Positions 1 through 7,986 of a DNA stretch of 25,278 nt are shown here, piece by piece. Position 1 is the stretch's first letter. Each line of letters starts with the position of its first letter. The stretch comes from CAYNOZ01 sp964398955 (GTDB taxonomy: Archaea > Methanobacteriota_B > Thermococci > Thermococcales > CAYNOZ01), in NCBI GenBank assembly GCA_964398955.1, contig CAYNOZ010000013.1, positions 1 through 25,278 of the forward strand. The letters run 5' to 3'. The notes beneath the pieces are model-generated. The model was given only the letters and a program-made list of their open reading frames with translations. It had not been told where the DNA came from and searched no databases. A program made the position numbers and the translations under genes.

Positions 1-44
1 ATAAACAAGTAAAAAACGAAAGTGAAAACCAAAAACAGGCCTAA
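1..44 (+). CDS. Possible 3' end of an upstream gene (partial)
   Basis: Frame 3 is open from the window edge to a TAA at 42-44 and reads as a hydrophilic lysine/glutamate/glutamine-rich tail of 13 residues. Such a tail is common at the end of AT-rich archaeal proteins, and the following 110 bases look non-coding. It is too short to assign to any family and could be chance. Confidence 0.25.
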   Translation, partial: KQVKNESENQKQA

Positions 45-157
45 GATTCTAAAGAACTAACTTTGTAAATTAAGAAAAAGTAAATTTAAAAAGCTTATAA
101 AAAGAAAAACAATTATTTAACATTAAATATTTGTTAAAAAGGAATGAGTGATTTCTA

Positions 158-562
158 ATGAAGGTTGAATGCTTAAAATGCGGTAAAAAATTTGAAAAGA
201 AGGATAGAGATCAAAGAAATTACTGTCCTGAATGTGAAGAAGAATTTCAAGAAGTAATAGATAACGGTGGATTCATAGTAAGAAATCGATTTCAAAAAAG
301 AAAATCAAAAAAATATCCATACATAATTGAGAAAACCGAAAATCTGAAAAGAGGAAAACAACAGACAAAAAGCCAATACAAAACACAAGTAAAAGCTTTA
401 GCAGCTGCAAAAAAATTAGCAGAAGTAAATGGAGTACAAGCAATTTTCAAATACCAAAAAAATGGAACCAAATGGATACTCAACAATTACTTAGAATCTC
501 ATCCAGATATCATGAAAAAAGTTAAAGAAGAGAATGAAGGATTTCCAAGTAAAATATTTTAA
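158..562 (+). CDS. Small zinc-ribbon protein of unknown function
   Basis: A 134-residue basic protein. The N-terminus carries two CxxC pairs (C5/C8 and C23/C26) separated by 14 residues, the pattern of a zinc ribbon that would bind one structural Zn. The remainder is rich in lysine and glutamine, with a predicted helix around residues 78-90 followed by a short beta-like segment and a charged tail. There is no signal peptide or membrane segment, so it is probably cytoplasmic, and a nucleic-acid-binding role is a reasonable but unproven guess. An A/T-rich stretch around 85-105 can serve as its TATA region. I do not recognise the family. Confidence 0.7.
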   Translation: MKVECLKCGKKFEKKDRDQRNYCPECEEEFQEVIDNGGFIVRNRFQKRKSKKYPYIIEKTENLKRGKQQTKSQYKTQVKALAAAKKLAEVNGVQAIFKYQKNGTKWILNNYLESHPDIMKKVKEENEGFPSKIF

Positions 563-713
563 AGAATCATGAAGTTGTCCACTTTCAATAGGTTATTCAG
601 ATAAACTTCTATTAGACTGAAGTGATGTCAATACCCAGTTTTTTCTCGATTTTACTTGAAAAGGTTTCGATTAATGTTCTTCTATTAAAAAGATTTTTAT
701 ATTAAGAATTGTT

Positions 714-1190
714 ATGTCTATTGTTGAGTTATGTTATTGCTGTTCTTTTTCCGTGAGAGGTGGAATTATTCTTAGGGATAGACACGGTTCTAAGGATATT
801 GATAGAGAAGAGGATGAAAAAGAAAAAGTTAACAAGTTAAGTAGGCTTAAAAAGTTTAAATCATATTTAGAGGACTTAGAAGGTCAGAACTTGGAGAGTA
901 TGTTTGAAGATTTAATGGAAAAGGCTCGTGAGAATCGATTGTCAAGAGATAGGGTAGCTGAAAAATTAAATTTAGATGAAGAAGGAAACATTACATCTAA
1001 GGAAATTCAGAAAATTAAAAAGAAAGAATTTGTTTCTATACAGAGTTTAAAAGATTATGATCTTGTTTTTCATGTTCCTGCAGTGTCTTATTTAACTTAT
1101 AGAGGTATTAGGACTGAGGCTATTTTGGCTTTAAAAAGAGAGATTAGGAGACTGGAAAGAGATTTATCAGAAGATGAAGAAGAGAGTTAA
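714..1190 (+). CDS. Unknown charged helical protein
   Basis: A 158-residue protein, strongly charged and mostly helical from residue 30 onward. The first 28 residues are cysteine-containing and of different character, so the true start could lie further in, although a TATA-like stretch around 682-705 fits a start near 714 with little or no leader. No catalytic motif or membrane segment is evident. Its TAA stop shares bases with the TAA stop of the convergent M48 protease gene in the palindrome TTAA at 1187-1190. I do not recognise the family. Confidence 0.55.
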   Translation: MSIVELCYCCSFSVRGGIILRDRHGSKDIDREEDEKEKVNKLSRLKKFKSYLEDLEGQNLESMFEDLMEKARENRLSRDRVAEKLNLDEEGNITSKEIQKIKKKEFVSIQSLKDYDLVFHVPAVSYLTYRGIRTEAILALKREIRRLERDLSEDEEES

Positions 1191-2341
1191 TTTTTTTCTT
1201 CATAGTTTTTTACCATTTCTATTCTTTTATTTAAGGGTGGATGATCGTAGAATAGTATTTCCACTATCCATGATGGTTCTAATTCTGATAGGTTAATATC
1301 TGATAGTCTTTTAAAACCTGATATTAGTCCTTCTGATTCTTTGATAGCTTTTATTGCGAATAAATCTGCTTTTCTTTCTCTATGTCTAGAATAAAGATTT
1401 TCTACGGGTTCTATTAAACTCTGTAAACCGAAAATAATCAGTAGGAATAGTGGTAAATGATTAAAGTTAGTGAAACTTCCCCAATTTCTAAAGATCAGGT
1501 TTACTAAGTACAGCATTGGAAAAATGGTTACAATTTCTATGATTATAAATCTTACTACATCCTTGTGAACGTAGTGACCTACTTCATGAGCTACTACTCC
1601 TTTAATTTCTTTTTCATGGAATTTTTCAAGTAATGTATCGAATAGGTAAAGTCTTTTAGTTTTTCCCATGCCAGCAAAGCCAGCATTAGCCTTTTCCGTT
1701 TTTTCTCCTGCTAAAACCTTTACGACTTTTTTAACTTTTGAAACTCCATTTTCTTCAGATAATTGGATCAATTCTTCTTCTAAATTTTCATCATCGACTT
1801 GTTCTAAGTTGTAAAACAGAGGAAAGAATATAAGGTGGCTAATGTTGGACAATATTCCTATTAAAACTATGTAAATAATTCCTGCGTATATCCACCAATG
1901 ATTAGGATAGGTTCTACCAATATAAAAAATTCCTAAGACAATAGGTATTATAAAGATCATAGAGATCAAATAGGACTTAACTTGATCCTTTAACCATTGA
2001 ATTTTAGTTAAATTGCCTAAGTCAAACTTCTTTTCTAAAATATATCCTGAATAAAAGTCTATAGGTAGCTCCACCAAATCAATTAAAGTAAAAAATATTA
2101 AAACATATAAAAGTGAACTTAACCAATAAATTATTCCTCTAGCTGGGTTATTGAAGAGTTTGAGAGAGAAATTTAAGATGTAATTCGATAAAGGAGTTAA
2201 GAAAAGTATTAACAATACTAATAATGATAATATTGTTCCTCCTATGAAATTAGTGTATAATTTCTGCTTTGAATAAAGTTTAGCCTTTTTTCTTTTTTTC
2301 TCATTAAATTCGTAAGGATACTGAATCTCAGAACCATCCAT
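1187..2341 (-). CDS. M48 family (Ste24-like) membrane metalloprotease
   Basis: A 384-residue integral membrane zinc protease. It has membrane segments near residues 32-60, 70-90, 125-142, 150-172, 262-285 and 295-310. The zinc site HEVGH is at 252-256, followed by the downstream glutamate region (E322 to D326 in SRHRERKAD) that supplies the third ligand in M48 enzymes. An HPP motif near 367-369 is also typical. The order of several membrane helices before and after the HExxH motif matches Ste24/CAAX prenyl protease-type enzymes rather than HtpX, which is shorter. The substrate in archaea is unknown; membrane protein quality control is likely. The start follows GTGG a few bases upstream. The gene is convergent with the unknown gene at 714-1190. 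Confidence 0.85.
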   Translation of the reverse strand: MDGSEIQYPYEFNEKKRKKAKLYSKQKLYTNFIGGTILSLLVLLILFLTPLSNYILNFSLKLFNNPARGIIYWLSSLLYVLIFFTLIDLVELPIDFYSGYILEKKFDLGNLTKIQWLKDQVKSYLISMIFIIPIVLGIFYIGRTYPNHWWIYAGIIYIVLIGILSNISHLIFFPLFYNLEQVDDENLEEELIQLSEENGVSKVKKVVKVLAGEKTEKANAGFAGMGKTKRLYLFDTLLEKFHEKEIKGVVAHEVGHYVHKDVVRFIIIEIVTIFPMLYLVNLIFRNWGSFTNFNHLPLFLLIIFGLQSLIEPVENLYSRHRERKADLFAIKAIKESEGLISGFKRLSDINLSELEPSWIVEILFYDHPPLNKRIEMVKNYEEKN

Positions 2342-2578
2342 AATACCACATTAAATCCTCATGAAACAGTACTAACTACCTCCCGAACCTTATTAATTTT
2401 TAGATCTTAAAAACTGATATTCCTACAAATTCTTTAAGATAATTTCCTAAAAAATTTTTTAACTAAAATATTAAAAGTTCGGTTTTCTAGAGTATATTGA
2501 GAAACTGAAACTGAATTCAAAAAATTATTGTCAATTTATCTTGTTTAAAGAGACTGATCATTTCAGAAGGTGTTTTAA

Positions 2579-3763
2579 TTGAATAATGAAGAAAGATTTG
2601 ATTTGTACTTGGATCCTTTTTCAGGTATTGCGGGAGATATGTTTTTAGGTTTGTTAATTGATTTAGGTGTTAATATTTCTGATTTACGACCTACGTTTGA
2701 TAAATTGGGCTTGGATTATGATCTAAGTGTTGATAAGGTTAATAAGAGCGGGATTGAGGCTACTGATTTCAGGGTTTTATTTGATGATTCTGGTCATAAT
2801 GAAGTTTATTTTCATGAGATTTTGGATTTGTTAGATGATTTAGAGGATCCTGTTTCTAGTAGGTCTAAGAAGATTTTCCGGAGACTGGCTGAAGCTGAAG
2901 GTAAGGTTCATGGTTTAGATTTGGAGGATGTTCATTTCCATGAAGTTGGTGCGGTTGATGCTATAATTGAGATTGTTGGTGCTGTTAAAGGTTTGGAATT
3001 GTTGAATGTAGAGAATGTTTACAGTAAAAGAGTTAAGATTGGTTCTGGTACTGTTGAAATGGATCATGGTGAATTTCCTGTTCCTGCTCCTGCTACTGCT
3101 GAATTGATTAAGGAGTTTCCGGTAAGTATTGATCATGGTGTTAGTACGGAGTTAGTTACTCCTACGGGTGCGGCTATTCTGGGTGAGTTAGTTACTGATT
3201 TTGAATTGGAAGATATTAGTTTTGAAAAGGTTGGTTATGGTGCTGGAGATAAGGATTTAGATAATCCTAATGTGATTCGAGGATTCCTGTTACCTAGGAA
3301 AGGTTATGATGAGAATCGGATCGCTTTAGTTGAAACTAATATTGATGATATGAATCCTGAGATCTATGAGTATGTTTTTGAGAAGCTTATGGAGAATGGG
3401 GCTTTAGATGTTTCCATTAAATCTTTGCAGATGAAGAAGAGTAGACCGGGTGTGGAATTATCAGTGATGTGTCCACTGGATAAAAAGGATGAGATCATAG
3501 AAATTATTTTGAAGGAAACTACTTCTATTGGTGTAAGAGTTAGTTCGCCTGATAGAGTAGAGGCTTTGAGAGAGATAAAAAAAATAGAAACAGATTTAGG
3601 AGAAGCTAAAGTTAAAATATCTAGGTTTAAAGATAATATTGTTAATATTGCTCCTGAATATGATTCATGTAAGAAATTGGCTAAGGAAAACAATGAATCC
3701 TTAAAAGAAGTTTATAGAACTGTTAATTATGATGCCGAAAACAAATTTAAAAAAGGTGAATGA
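2579..3763 (+). CDS. larC: LarC, nickel insertion protein for the nickel-pincer nucleotide cofactor
   Basis: LarC is a CTP-dependent cyclometallase that inserts nickel into the pyridinium-3,5-bisthiocarboxylate mononucleotide precursor, giving the NPN cofactor of lactate racemase-type enzymes. The family signature DPFSGIAGDM is at residues 12-21, VHFHEVGAVD lies at 118-127, and PVPAPATAELI and TPTGAA follow. The 394-residue length covers both LarC1 and LarC2 in one reading frame, so no programmed frameshift like that of Lactobacillus plantarum is needed. The histidine-rich linker of some LarC proteins is short or absent. The start is TTG, supported by a GGTG site about seven bases upstream; the nearby ATG at 2586 is out of frame. 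It is the first gene of a larCBE operon, with its stop directly abutting the larB ATG. Confidence 0.93.
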   Translation: MNNEERFDLYLDPFSGIAGDMFLGLLIDLGVNISDLRPTFDKLGLDYDLSVDKVNKSGIEATDFRVLFDDSGHNEVYFHEILDLLDDLEDPVSSRSKKIFRRLAEAEGKVHGLDLEDVHFHEVGAVDAIIEIVGAVKGLELLNVENVYSKRVKIGSGTVEMDHGEFPVPAPATAELIKEFPVSIDHGVSTELVTPTGAAILGELVTDFELEDISFEKVGYGAGDKDLDNPNVIRGFLLPRKGYDENRIALVETNIDDMNPEIYEYVFEKLMENGALDVSIKSLQMKKSRPGVELSVMCPLDKKDEIIEIILKETTSIGVRVSSPDRVEALREIKKIETDLGEAKVKISRFKDNIVNIAPEYDSCKKLAKENNESLKEVYRTVNYDAENKFKKGE

Positions 3764-4516
3764 ATGTTAGAGGAAATACTAGAATCATATAAAGAAGGAA
3801 AGATAACAGAAGAAGAAGCTGAAGAGAAAATACTTAAAAACTTCTATAATGAAGGGGACAGCTATTTAATAGACGCTAATAGAGAAAAAAGGATAGGTTT
3901 TCCAGAGATAATTTATGGAAGAGGTAAAAAATTAGAAGAAATACTGGAGATAGTAGAAGAAACACTAAAAGAAAGAAATATAGCTTTTATATCAGATTTA
4001 AACGATGAAAAAAAACGTAAATTAAAACAAAAATTTTCTGATTTCACCATAAATCAAACAAATAAATTAATGACAATTAAAAAAGATAATTACTCTCCAA
4101 ACCATTCAGGTACTGTAGGAATTATAACCGGAGGAACTTCGGACGTTCCATACGCAGAAGAAGCTTCCCTACTACTAGAAGAACTTGGAGTAGTAACTAA
4201 AAAAGCTCACGACTCAGGAGTTTCAGGAATACATAGATCATTAGTAAGCGTGAAAAGGATGGAGGAAGCCGACCTACTAATGGTATTCGCAGGAATGGAA
4301 GGAGTTCTACCCACATTAGTAGGGTCAATCACAGAAAAACCGATCATAGCAGTACCAACCCCGATAGGTTACGGACACGGAGAAAAAGGAGAAGGAGCAT
4401 TAACAACTATGCTACAAAGCTGTGTACCTGGAATACTAGTAGTAAACATAGGAAACGTAATCGGGGCAACAGCAGGGGCAATAAGAATTCTGAAAATTAA
4501 AGAGGACCAAAAATGA
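3764..4516 (+). CDS. larB: LarB, NaAD carboxylase/hydrolase for nickel-pincer cofactor
   Basis: LarB carboxylates the pyridinium ring of nicotinic acid adenine dinucleotide at C5 and hydrolyses the phosphoanhydride, the first step of NPN synthesis. The 250-residue protein has a helical N-terminal half and a C-terminal PurE-like half beginning near residue 116. The PurE-like motif GIITGGTSDVPYAEEA is at 119-134, a GYGHGEKGEGA segment lies at 202-212, and C220 in QSCVPG matches the cysteine proposed to form the covalent adduct with the substrate. Its ATG follows the larC stop with no gap and its end overlaps larE by four bases, so translation is probably coupled. Confidence 0.93.
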   Translation: MLEEILESYKEGKITEEEAEEKILKNFYNEGDSYLIDANREKRIGFPEIIYGRGKKLEEILEIVEETLKERNIAFISDLNDEKKRKLKQKFSDFTINQTNKLMTIKKDNYSPNHSGTVGIITGGTSDVPYAEEASLLLEELGVVTKKAHDSGVSGIHRSLVSVKRMEEADLLMVFAGMEGVLPTLVGSITEKPIIAVPTPIGYGHGEKGEGALTTMLQSCVPGILVVNIGNVIGATAGAIRILKIKEDQK

Positions 4517-5331
4517 AGAAAATAAGCCAAATAAAACAAGAACTAAAGAAAAAAGAAAAAGTAGCAATAATGTATTCAGGAGGAGTAGACAGCACACTAC
4601 TAGCTAAACTAGCTCACAAAACACTTGAAGAAAACACAATAGCAATAACAATAAAATCAAATATAACACCCGAACAAGAATTAAAAAAATCTGAAGAAAT
4701 AGCAGAAAAAATAGGAATAAAACAGAAAATAATTCAAATAAACGAACTAGAAAAAAAACATCTAAAAAACAACCCTCCAAAAAGATGTTACATCTGCAGA
4801 AAAACTAGAGATAAAAAAATAAAAGAAGAAATCGGACAAAAATACAACATAATAGCAGATGGAATGAACTACACCGACCTCAAAGATTTCAGACCAGGAA
4901 TAAAAGCATCAAACGAAGACGGAATTTGGCACCCATTCATAGAATTTAAAGTAACTAAAGAAGAGATAAGAGAATACTCAAAAAAATTAAGTCTACCAAC
5001 TTGGAACAGTCCTACAACATCTTGTCTATGCTCAAGATTCCCATACAATCTCAGCATAACTAAAGAAAGAATAGAAAAAGTAAAAAAAGCTGAAGAATAC
5101 CTAAAATGTCTAGGATACAAATCAGTAAGAGTAAGACATTTCCCGAAGAACACTGCTTTTATAGAAATCAGTCAACCAGAAAGAATAATGAAAAATAAGG
5201 ACGAAGTCAGTCAAAAATTAAGAGAGTTAGGATTTTCATACGTAACTATAGATTTAGAAGGATATAAGACAGGGAAAATGAATAGAACATTAGAAAACAA
5301 TACAAAAAACAAATATAATCCAAAAAATTAA
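4513..5331 (+). CDS. larE: LarE, sulfur transferase for nickel-pincer cofactor
   Basis: LarE is a PP-loop ATP pyrophosphatase-type enzyme that adenylates the carboxylates of the LarB product and converts them to thiocarboxylates. The PP-loop SGGVDS is at residues 22-27. The region that in sacrificial LarE proteins carries a single cysteine reads SCLCSR here (C171 and C173), with further cysteines C92 and C95 in RCYIC. Extra cysteines at this site are known from LarE versions that hold a [4Fe-4S] cluster and transfer sulfur catalytically instead of sacrificing a cysteine; placing this protein in that class is inference. The length (272 residues) is normal. It overlaps larB by ATGA and is the last gene of the operon. 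Confidence 0.92.
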   Translation: MKKISQIKQELKKKEKVAIMYSGGVDSTLLAKLAHKTLEENTIAITIKSNITPEQELKKSEEIAEKIGIKQKIIQINELEKKHLKNNPPKRCYICRKTRDKKIKEEIGQKYNIIADGMNYTDLKDFRPGIKASNEDGIWHPFIEFKVTKEEIREYSKKLSLPTWNSPTTSCLCSRFPYNLSITKERIEKVKKAEEYLKCLGYKSVRVRHFPKNTAFIEISQPERIMKNKDEVSQKLRELGFSYVTIDLEGYKTGKMNRTLENNTKNKYNPKN

Positions 5332-5506
5332 CGAAACGACGAAGTTTTATGATTTGAGAATTCTTGAATTCTAAATTTAATTCCTATAATAATTACTAAG
5401 TTATATTGATCTGCATTAGACCCTCAGAAAAGGATCAAACAAACTATGAAACAATTTATTTAGAAAAGAATAACAAAAAAAATAAATAAAGGATTAAAGA
5501 TAAGGC
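5332..5506. other. Intergenic between larE and histone 3' ends
   Basis: About 175 bases of A/T-rich DNA between convergent genes. The minus strand has a run of eight T (plus-strand A run near 5476-5484) about 25 bases after the histone stop, which fits an oligo-U archaeal terminator. Two GATC sites occur near 5406 and 5436. No gene seen. Confidence 0.5.
5476..5500 (-). terminator. Oligo-T terminator of histone gene
   Basis: On the coding strand of the histone gene the stop is followed within about 30 bases by T-rich runs, including about eight consecutive T. Archaeal termination commonly needs only such runs, without a hairpin. No strong hairpin is visible. Confidence 0.45.
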
Positions 5507-5713
5507 TTATTCTTCTTTAACAGCCATTCTAATGTCTTCTCTTTTTACGGTTTTTCTGCCGGCGTGTTCTGCGAGTTCATTTGCCCTTGTAGCTACTTCC
5601 TTTCCTTTTTCTTCAAGGACATCTGCAAGAAGTTCGGCAGCTTCACCAGATACTCTTTCGGCACCAGCCTTTCTTATGATTCTATCGACCGGAGATACAG
5701 GTAATTCAGCCAT
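5507..5713 (-). CDS. Archaeal histone, single histone fold
   Basis: A 68-residue protein spanning one complete histone fold, as in HMfA/HMfB. It begins AELPVSPVDRIIRKAG, where P4 and the VDRIIRKAG helix correspond to helix alpha-1, and ends with the dimer helix and a KTVKREDIRMAV segment typical of helix alpha-3. It forms dimers and longer stacks that wrap chromosomal DNA. The gene uses more G/C-ending codons than its neighbours, which fits high expression. The ATG is preceded by GGTGGAGG with six to seven bases spacing, and a textbook BRE plus TATA lies upstream. The open reading frame on the opposite strand is a shadow. Confidence 0.96.
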   Translation of the reverse strand: MAELPVSPVDRIIRKAGAERVSGEAAELLADVLEEKGKEVATRANELAEHAGRKTVKREDIRMAVKEE

Positions 5714-5746
5714 AATATTTCCTCCACCATGATTAATAACCCCTCC

Positions 5747-5762
5747 TTTATAAAGGTTTCGG
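5747..5762 (-). promoter_or_regulatory. Histone gene promoter (BRE + TATA box)
   Basis: Reading the minus strand, CCGAAA (BRE, 5762-5757) is followed by CC and then TTTATAAA (5754-5747). Transcription would start about 25 bases on, near 5725, leaving a short leader with the GGTGGAGG ribosome site before the ATG at 5713. It is the clearest archaeal promoter in the window. Confidence 0.8.
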
Positions 5763-6067
5763 AATTAAAACAAAGAAAATTAGAATAATAGTTACCAACT
5801 AAAAATTATAACTATAATTCCACCTAGAAACCCTGATCTCGATAAGCCCCTTGATCCAAATTACCTCAGTCAAAAACCAATTTACCTGAGATCACAGAAA
5901 AAAAATAATTCTGAATTAAAGATCAACAAAAAATAAAGATCAATGATCACGACCAAATTAAGATACAACCTCATCTAGAAAAAAATTCGATATAACCTGA
6001 TTACTAACAAATTGAATCTGATCGAAAATAATTTTAAACTAAACTGTGGATTCACAGGAGGGCTCTC
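5763..6067. other. Intergenic with GATC cluster and kinase promoter
   Basis: No open frame of note. The stretch is A/C-rich on the plus strand and holds seven GATC tetramers between about 5834 and 6024, far more than base composition predicts. Inverted words GATCTC and GAGATC occur at about 5835 and 5888. The 3' part contains the promoter of the PfkB gene: CGAAAA at 6023-6028 followed by ATTTTAAA at 6031-6038, then the ribosome site GGAGGG at 6057-6062, five bases before the ATG. Confidence 0.5.
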
Positions 6068-6916
6068 ATGGATCTAGTAGTAATAGGTCATGTTTCAATA
6101 GATCATATTAGATACCCAGGAAAAGATGAAATAAGAATACCTGGAGGTGGAGGAGCAGCAGTTGCAACTTCAGCTTCCTTAATCAATGAAAAAGTAGGCT
6201 TAGTTACAAGAATAGGAGAAGATTTTCCTGAAGAATGGCTGAAAAAATTGCAAACCTTCCTCGACACAGAAGGAATTCAAACACTAAAAGGAAAAACAAT
6301 CAATATATACATGATATACGACGAAAATGGAAACGTAGAAGCTCCAGTAAGTGGAGGAAGCGTAGCAGAAAACATAGGAAAAATAAAAATACCGAAAAAG
6401 TATAAAAACCCAAAAATATATCACCTAGCCCCCATGCCACCAAAAGAACAACTAAAACTAACAAAAAGACTAAATAACAACATAATAAGCATAGATTACA
6501 ACCCAACATACATGAAAGAATACAAACAAAACAAAAAAACACTCAAAGAAATCGCATCAAAAGTAAACATAGCCTTCCCGAACCAAAAAGAAGCAAAAAC
6601 CATAACTGAAGAAAACAATATAAAAAAAGCAGCAAAGAAACTTCACCAATGGGGAACAGAATTAGTAATAATCACACACGGACAAAAAGGAGGAATCATA
6701 TACAACGGAAAAAAATTCAGAAAATACAATGCCCTACCAATCAAAGAAAAAGAAATAGTAGATCAAACAGGAGCAGGAGACTCCTTCATAGGCGGATTCC
6801 TAGCAAACTATACAAAAGAACAAAACATAGACCAATCCATAAAACAAGGAACAAAAAGAGCTAAAAAAGTTCTGCAAAAGAAAGGAAGCTGGAGCATAGA
6901 ATGCTCAATACTCTAA
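6068..6916 (+). CDS. PfkB-family (ribokinase-like) sugar or nucleoside kinase
   Basis: A 282-residue ATP-dependent kinase of the PfkB/ribokinase fold. The N-terminal glycine-rich substrate site GGGGAAVATSASL is at 27-39, and the C-terminal signature DQTGAGDSFIGGF at 232-244 contains the anion hole GAGD with catalytic base D238. The lid is short and the protein is slightly shorter than ribokinase. The substrate cannot be read from sequence; candidates include nucleosides, ribose-1-phosphate and hexoses. A strong GGAGGG site five bases before the ATG fixes the start. The 3' end overlaps the convergent btpA-like gene by four bases, a pairing that suggests a shared pathway. Confidence 0.85.
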   Translation: MDLVVIGHVSIDHIRYPGKDEIRIPGGGGAAVATSASLINEKVGLVTRIGEDFPEEWLKKLQTFLDTEGIQTLKGKTINIYMIYDENGNVEAPVSGGSVAENIGKIKIPKKYKNPKIYHLAPMPPKEQLKLTKRLNNNIISIDYNPTYMKEYKQNKKTLKEIASKVNIAFPNQKEAKTITEENNIKKAAKKLHQWGTELVIITHGQKGGIIYNGKKFRKYNALPIKEKEIVDQTGAGDSFIGGFLANYTKEQNIDQSIKQGTKRAKKVLQKKGSWSIECSIL

Positions 6917-7692
6917 TCATCCCTCAAACCATCAACTAAATCCATAAATTCCGAAGCCCTTCCTACATCAACATCATTATCAGTAACCCCATTCTCTTTC
7001 AAGGAAGTCCCAACAATAAATCCATCAGAAAACTCCCAAAGATCAGAAATATTATCCTTACTAACACCAGACCCTATCAAAACAGGAACTGAAGACAGAT
7101 CATAAGCCCTTTCCAACCTATCAAAATCTACTTGACTTCCTGTCCTCTTACCACTTATAACCACACCATCAGCCAATCCTCTCTCCACAGTATCCTCAAT
7201 CGCTTCATCAAAAGAGCTGAAATGATCCGCATGCTTCACATGAACATCAGCAAAAACACTGATCTCATCCGAAAACTTATTTCTAACCTCAGCCAAGTCA
7301 TCAGCCGAACCTTCTATTACCCCCTGATCAGTGAAAGCCACTCCACTTAAAACATTCACACGGATAAAATCAGCATCAACAGAATAAGCTATCGAGTAAG
7401 AAGAAACAGAATCATTCCTAAGAACATTAACCCCAAAAGGAATAGAAAGTCTTCTATCCACCTCCTCTCCAATAACACTCATCGATGAAACCGTAATAGG
7501 ATCAACAGTTTTCGAATAAGGTACATCTCTAAAATTCTCAACTAAAACAGCATCAAAACCAGCCTCCTCCAACTTAACAGCTTCCTCCACAGCATGATCC
7601 ACAACCTCACCAAAGTTACCACTATACTTAAAAGATCCTGGAAGAGGCTTAAGATGAACCATACCAATCAAAAACTTTTCATCAAAACCCAT
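6913..7692 (-). CDS. BtpA/SgcQ family TIM-barrel protein
   Basis: A 259-residue soluble protein of the BtpA family. Diagnostic segments are GMVHLKPLPGS at 10-20, VENFRDVP at 51-58, GVNVLRND at 87-94, RVNVLSG at 111-117 and DVHVKHA at 149-155, followed by late beta/alpha units ending in a GSG and GTSLKENG phosphate-binding-like region. Cyanobacterial BtpA affects photosystem I stability and enteric SgcQ lies in a sugar operon. In archaea the role is unknown, but the fold suggests an aldolase- or isomerase-like enzyme on a phosphorylated sugar. The gene converges on the PfkB kinase gene and shares stop-codon bases with it (CTAA at 6913-6916). Confidence 0.85.
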   Translation of the reverse strand: MGFDEKFLIGMVHLKPLPGSFKYSGNFGEVVDHAVEEAVKLEEAGFDAVLVENFRDVPYSKTVDPITVSSMSVIGEEVDRRLSIPFGVNVLRNDSVSSYSIAYSVDADFIRVNVLSGVAFTDQGVIEGSADDLAEVRNKFSDEISVFADVHVKHADHFSSFDEAIEDTVERGLADGVVISGKRTGSQVDFDRLERAYDLSSVPVLIGSGVSKDNISDLWEFSDGFIVGTSLKENGVTDNDVDVGRASEFMDLVDGLRDD

Positions 7693-7709
7693 ATAACCAT
7701 CTCTTAAAT

Positions 7710-7874
7710 CTATAGAACCCCTATAAAAGTTAATATAGACCCAATCAAAACCAACAATAAACTAAACATGAAAAAAGTAGTCATTTCACCAGCATAGAGA
7801 TTAAGGAAAATTCCTATAAGCGTAATTTGAATTCCACCAGAAACAAATTTCATATCTCTACTCATCTTAACCAT
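7710..7874 (-). CDS. Small two-helix membrane protein
   Basis: A 54-residue protein with two hydrophobic segments (roughly residues 11-25 and 31-54) separated by a short polar turn, and a basic N-terminus that would stay inside. The reading frame can be extended upstream to a TTG at 7892, but ATG at 7874 is preceded by GGTG five bases away and by a TATA-like ctaatttatgg about 35-40 bases upstream, so I prefer the ATG. It lies 17 bases before the btpA-like gene on the same strand, and a second TATA-like stretch inside its 3' half may drive that gene. The family is not recognised. Confidence 0.5.
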   Translation of the reverse strand: MVKMSRDMKFVSGGIQITLIGIFLNLYAGEMTTFFMFSLLLVLIGSILTFIGVL

Positions 7875-7986
7875 AACAACACCATTCAACAATTATTTTT
7901 CTCCATAAATTAGATTTTTGGTGTCTATGATCTTCCTATAGGATTTTTCCGGTTAATTTTTTTAGTACCGACTACATAATCACGAT

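Noticed and set aside
2579..3763. Possible split LarC1/LarC2 with programmed frameshift
   Set aside because: The gene is one continuous frame with motifs of both halves, so no frameshift is needed.
5532..5732. Plus-strand open frame opposite the histone gene
   Set aside because: It is a shadow of the histone gene, which has an unmistakable product, ribosome site and promoter.
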